From contig JAEWGW010000032.1 in assembly GCA_023388055.1 (NCBI GenBank), forward strand, positions 124,001-188,000: a DNA stretch of 64,000 nt, written 5' to 3'. Source of the DNA: Bacillota bacterium (GTDB taxonomy: Bacteria; Bacillota; Bacilli; Paenibacillales; NBRC-103111). Below, in pieces: positions 60,815-64,000 of this stretch (the stretch's first letter is position 1; every line of letters starts with the position of its first letter). The notes beneath the pieces are model-generated. The model was not told the DNA's origin. It saw nothing but the letters and a program-made list of their open reading frames with translations, and made no database searches. The position numbers and the translations under genes were made by a program.

Positions 60815-61989
60815 ATCGGTCCTTCAAGAAGGCGGCAGTTTGCGGGCTCCTCTGCCTGTGTCTGACCGGCTGCTGGGACAGGCGGGAGGTGAATGATGTG
60901 GCCATCGTATCCGCCATGGCGGTGGACAAGGCCGGGGACAACAAGATCCGGCTGGCCATTCAATTTCCCTTGGCCGGACAGCTTGGGGGTCCCGGCGGGG
61001 GTGGAGGCGGCACCTCGGGGGGCAAATCCTGGTATGTGGATTCGGCTGTTGGCATGTCCCTGAAGGAAGCCAGCGACCGCCTTCAGAAATCCCTGTCCCG
61101 CCAGCAGTATTACGCCCACCGCCGGGTCATTATCCTGGGAGAGGCATTAGCCCGTGAAGGGATTTCCCCTCACCTGGACATAGCCTTCCGCTCTGCACAG
61201 AACCGCCTGACAGCTCTTGTGGTGCTGGCCAAGGGCAATGCAGTGGATGTATTGAACTCCGATGCCTCTCTGGAGCAGCAGCCGGGGGAGATGGTCCGGG
61301 AATTAACCGTCAACTCCATGAAGAATCCCCGAACCGTCAAGCATATGGTAGAGGCGCTGGTGAACGACGGAGTAGATGTCTCAACGCCGTATTACATTTC
61401 GGACAAAACGGCTATCGGGGACAAGGGCGAAACCAAGCAGCGGATCACCCTGGAGGGAATGGCGGTTTTCCGTGACGACAAGCTGGCCGGATTCCTGAAG
61501 GGAGAGCAAGCCCAAGGACTGCTGTGGGCCATGAATCAGGTTAGAAGACCGGGGATATCGGTATCCCCCCCGGATTCGAACCAACTCATATCCATCCAGT
61601 TTACAGAGACCTCGGCCAAGCTGAAGCCGGAGGTCGAGGGGGAGAAGATCCGTATGAAGGTGATTCTCCGGGCCATCGGACATGTGTATGAGAACCAGAC
61701 CGACTATCATGCCCAGGGTGATAGCCTGGAGCAGCTCACCCAGATCGTCAGTGACAAGCTGAAGAGCAATGTGGAAAAAAGCATCAGGATTACCCAAGAG
61801 TACCGCTCCGATCCCTGCGGGTTTGGGGATGCCGTTTTTCAGAAGAGCCCGTCCGTTTGGAAAAAGATCAAGGATAACTGGCGGGAGGTTTACAGCGGCA
61901 TGGAGGTTCAGGTGGAGCCCCATGTGAACCTGGAGCATGCAGGCACGATTCTGGAGCCGGCCGCCCGGAATAAGGAGGGGACGAACTAG
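60811..61989 (+). CDS. Spore germination receptor C subunit (GerC lipoprotein)
   Basis: The GTG start at 60811 overlaps the A-subunit stop and follows AGAGGAGGCGG. The signal ends in the lipobox LCLTGCWDRREVND; the C-WDRRE sequence just after the lipid cysteine is a GerC hallmark. Further family segments are SLSRQQYYAHRRVIILGEAL and ARLTALV-like RLTALVVLAKG. The last third (from FTETSAKLKPEVEGEKIRMK) is the GerC C-terminal domain. It has about 393 residues. It has a Gly-rich loop (GGPGGGGGGTSGG) not usual for the family. Confidence 0.94.
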   Translation: MNRSFKKAAVCGLLCLCLTGCWDRREVNDVAIVSAMAVDKAGDNKIRLAIQFPLAGQLGGPGGGGGGTSGGKSWYVDSAVGMSLKEASDRLQKSLSRQQYYAHRRVIILGEALAREGISPHLDIAFRSAQNRLTALVVLAKGNAVDVLNSDASLEQQPGEMVRELTVNSMKNPRTVKHMVEALVNDGVDVSTPYYISDKTAIGDKGETKQRITLEGMAVFRDDKLAGFLKGEQAQGLLWAMNQVRRPGISVSPPDSNQLISIQFTETSAKLKPEVEGEKIRMKVILRAIGHVYENQTDYHAQGDSLEQLTQIVSDKLKSNVEKSIRITQEYRSDPCGFGDAVFQKSPSVWKKIKDNWREVYSGMEVQVEPHVNLEHAGTILEPAARNKEGTN

Positions 61990-62204
61990 TGGGTTCACTT
62001 GTGCAAACCCTCGTCATGATCAGCATTGTGTACCTGCTGGAGCGCAAGAAATTAAAGCAAACCAACGCCTTGACCCGCTGGGCGGCCATAGCCCTGCTTC
62101 TGATCAGCGGGCTGGTCTGGCAGGCGCTGCTGCAGAATATTAACATCTCCCGGCCATATAACTGGCTGGAGGCTGTTCTGGGCAATTGGGCGCCTATACC
62201 CTGA
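61989..62204 (+). CDS. Small membrane protein in the germination operon (D-subunit-like)
   Basis: The 71-residue protein has two hydrophobic helices (about residues 3-18 and 32-48) around a basic loop (ERKKLKQTNALTR). Its GTG overlaps the C-subunit stop by one base and it is followed at 23 bases by the B subunit. Small two-helix D subunits are known in several Bacillus ger operons, where they modulate receptor activity. Assignment here is by size, topology and position. Confidence 0.65.
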   Translation: MGSLVQTLVMISIVYLLERKKLKQTNALTRWAAIALLLISGLVWQALLQNINISRPYNWLEAVLGNWAPIP

Positions 62205-62227
62205 GCAAGCGAGAAAGGAGAATGTGA

Positions 62228-63319
62228 ATGGAGGTCATTTCCAACAGACAGGCCAAGCTGCTGGGGATCATGCTGGCAATGGACGGGATGCTGGTCAGCC
62301 TGCCCAACAAGGTATTCCAGCTGGCGGAGCGAGATGCCTGGATGTCTTATCTGATCGCCTTCCCGGTGGTCCTCCTTCTTTTGTGGATGCTGACCAGCAT
62401 CACGGCCCGGTTCCCCGGCAAGAATTTGTTCCAGATTCTGGTTTACCGCCGTCCGGTAATCGGGCGGATTCTGGCGCTGCCGGTGCTGCTGTTTATTTTT
62501 CTGGTGATTCTCCGGGATGTCCGGACGCTGTCTGAATTTGTGAACATTGAGCTGCTGGCGTATACACCGGTGCCGGTCATCAGCGGACTCATCGTGCTGT
62601 CCATCGTGGTGACGGTGAACGGCCGTTTCGAGGTTGTAGCCCGGATGATTGAGATATGGCTGCCTCTGACGCTGATCTTTGTTGTGCTGATACCGGTCCT
62701 GCTGTATCCCGAATTTGAGCTGCGCCACACGCTGCCTATGCTGGAAAAAGGCTTCGGTCCTGCCCTTCAGGGCAGCTGGTATACCATTGCCGCCATGGGA
62801 CAAATTGTGCTGCTGCCTTTCCTGCTGCCCTCCGAGCATTTCGGAATCCGGGAGGGGCTGCACAGTATGGTCATCACATCACTGATAATGCAGTGGCTGA
62901 ACCTCTGTACACTTTTGTCAATGGGCAGCTTCATTGCGTCCAAGCTGCAGTACCCGTTCCACGAGATGGTGCGGCTGATCCGGGTAACCGATTTCCTGGA
63001 CAGGTTTGAGCTGCCGCTGGACATGATTTATATCCCCCTGATGATTACCAAAATGGCTTTTTTCCTGTATGCCTTCATGTTTGGAATGGAGCGGGTTGTG
63101 CCTGCGCTGCATATGGACAAGCTGCTGCTGTCCTTCGGCGCGTGCTGCTTCACCTTTTCCTTCTGGTTTTTCCGCAATGCCTTTCAACTGTTCAACTTTA
63201 CCCGGACCTTGTCCGTATTGGCCATGGTGCTGGAGATTGCCTTAACCGGGCTGCTGTTTGTCCTGCTCCGGCCCAAGCAGAGCCCGTCCAACAGTGCTGC
63301 TCCCGCCAAACCCGGATAA
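62228..63319 (+). CDS. Spore germination receptor B subunit (GerB family, amino-acid-permease-like)
   Basis: This ten-helix membrane protein of 363 residues resembles APC transporters and forms the germinant-binding subunit in known receptors. EVISNRQAKLLGIMLAMDGM, NLFQILVYRRPVIGRILALP and PFLLPSEHFGIREGL are family-type segments. AAAGGAG precedes the ATG. With the A, C and D-like genes it makes one complete receptor; the nutrient it senses cannot be told from sequence. Confidence 0.94.
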   Translation: MEVISNRQAKLLGIMLAMDGMLVSLPNKVFQLAERDAWMSYLIAFPVVLLLLWMLTSITARFPGKNLFQILVYRRPVIGRILALPVLLFIFLVILRDVRTLSEFVNIELLAYTPVPVISGLIVLSIVVTVNGRFEVVARMIEIWLPLTLIFVVLIPVLLYPEFELRHTLPMLEKGFGPALQGSWYTIAAMGQIVLLPFLLPSEHFGIREGLHSMVITSLIMQWLNLCTLLSMGSFIASKLQYPFHEMVRLIRVTDFLDRFELPLDMIYIPLMITKMAFFLYAFMFGMERVVPALHMDKLLLSFGACCFTFSFWFFRNAFQLFNFTRTLSVLAMVLEIALTGLLFVLLRPKQSPSNSAAPAKPG

Positions 63320-63402
63320 ATTTTCCCGGCAGGTATAGACTCTCGCATTCCTGTCCATCCTGTTACTAGATTGATAGAACGGATGAACGGGAGGCGGAAG
63401 GA

Positions 63403-64000
63403 ATGGGAAGCATACAGGTGCTTTGCAAAATGGCGTTGGCCGGGTTGGCCGCATTGGGACTCTGGGGCGCCAGCCTTCTGCCCGCAATGGCCGGAAATAG
63501 CGGAAACCAACAGGCATTCTCTATTGAGCCGGTTATCGCCTTCGCCTCCATGAGCATGGCCGGGGATTATACAGTATCCATCCAATGGTATGGACATATG
63601 GATGAAGCCCAGAGCGCCGGCTTGAAGGAGCAGCTCCAGCCCGGCTTCCTGTTGGTGGAATCCGCAGCGGGTGTGGTCAGCCTCTCATCCGCCGGGGAAG
63701 GAAGCCGACTCCGGGGCAGCTGGAGCAGACTGTCCGGCAGCCACGCGGGAGAAGTCTTTCTCCGCCTGGAAGCGGACGAAACAGACGCCCGTGCGCTTGC
63801 AGAAGCAGGCAGCCGGGTCGACGGATGGCTCCGGGCAGCCGGTGCTGCGGGAGACTGGTCTGTGAAGGCGGCAGGGGTATGGAACGGCCATGCTGCCCTA
63901 CAGCCGGAGGATGGAGTGAGCGGGCTGGCCCGGACGCTGCTGGCGGCGGAGAAGCTGGAAACTTACAAGGATCAGGGGATCGTCAATACGCTGTACAAGA
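63403..64000 (+). CDS. Probable YwmB-family exported protein (3' end outside window)
   Basis: GAGGCGGAAGG leads into an ATG at 63403, and the frame stays open to the window end (199 codons seen). An N-terminal signal-like helix (KMALAGLAALGLWGASLLPA) precedes a soluble domain with WYGHM, SGSHAGEVFLRLEADE and WSVKAAGVWNGHAAL. The layout resembles YwmB, a protein of unknown role with a TATA-box-binding-like fold that lies just upstream of murA and spoIID in Bacillus. If correct, those genes should follow beyond the window. The family call is tentative. Confidence 0.6.
   Translation, partial: MGSIQVLCKMALAGLAALGLWGASLLPAMAGNSGNQQAFSIEPVIAFASMSMAGDYTVSIQWYGHMDEAQSAGLKEQLQPGFLLVESAAGVVSLSSAGEGSRLRGSWSRLSGSHAGEVFLRLEADETDARALAEAGSRVDGWLRAAGAAGDWSVKAAGVWNGHAALQPEDGVSGLARTLLAAEKLETYKDQGIVNTLYK

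Noticed and set aside
61868..62863. 331-codon minus-strand frame across the germination operon
   Set aside because: It overlaps three genes with clear family motifs; its Gln/His-rich composition is typical of an antisense shadow.

Overview
The window comes from an endospore-forming Firmicute, most likely Paenibacillus or a close relative in the Paenibacillaceae. The supporting genes are a gerA-type germination operon, cmpA next to a sprT homologue, and the Bacillus-like order ydcC-alr-ndoAI-ndoA-tex. An SLH-domain surface protein and a copper-amine-oxidase-like stalk-domain protein fit the same group. Backbone genes are moderately GC-rich. Two long blocks (about 8.3-18.9 kb and 31.9-45.9 kb) are strongly AT-rich, as expected of exchangeable surface-polysaccharide loci.

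Layout. (1) 0-8.2 kb holds the end of a UDP-glucose dehydrogenase, a CpsB/YwqE tyrosine phosphatase, an SLH surface protein, a Wzz/YwqC-YwqD chain-length and BY-kinase pair, and a PglF/CapD-type membrane 4,6-dehydratase. (2) 8.3-18.9 kb is a Wzx/Wzy-type repeat-unit locus. It contains a PglE/EpsN-like aminotransferase, a PglC/EpsL-like initiating transferase, a GNAT acyltransferase, four glycosyltransferases including a WbsX protein, a polymerase, a hexapeptide acetyltransferase and a flippase. (3) 19.2-29.3 kb is a nucleotide-sugar supply block (ugd, manC, galU, rmlACDB), interleaved with a VanZ protein, exported proteins of unknown role and several microproteins, including a paralogous pair on either side of manC. 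(4) 29.3-31.8 kb is a reverse-strand O-antigen-ligase/oligosaccharyltransferase with a TPR tail. (5) 31.9-48.2 kb is a second, ABC-transporter-dependent glycan locus. It contains a hydroxyacyl-CoA dehydrogenase, a thiolase, a NeuD/VioB-like N-acyltransferase, Wzm, Wzt with a C-terminal domain, a methyltransferase/coiled-coil protein, glycosyltransferases, a VioA-like aminotransferase, an acyltransferase-3 protein, a decayed glycosyltransferase and a WcaJ/WsfP-type initiating transferase. (6) 48-64 kb is conserved chromosome: paralogous unknown proteins, ydcC, alr, ndoAI-ndoA, tex, cmpA, sprT, tRNA-Ser(GCU), corA, a gerA-gerC-D-subunit-gerB operon, and the start of a probable ywmB.

How it works together. 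The first locus looks like a capsule/EPS system controlled by a BY-kinase and its phosphatase, with a bacillosamine-like first sugar. The second looks like a glycan exported by Wzm/Wzt and transferred to a surface acceptor by the ligase, resembling S-layer glycosylation loci. The SLH protein in the window is a candidate acceptor. RmlA and RmlB supply dTDP-4-keto-6-deoxyglucose, both for rhamnose and, through the VioA-like enzyme, for a 4-amino-4,6-dideoxyglucose. The thiolase/dehydrogenase pair could supply a 3-hydroxyacyl-CoA for N-acylating that amino sugar, giving an anthrose- or modified-viosamine-like residue. This is the strongest candidate for an undescribed pathway here. The other standout is a single, perfectly formed type I-C-like CRISPR repeat, with no array, in the 5' leader of alr.
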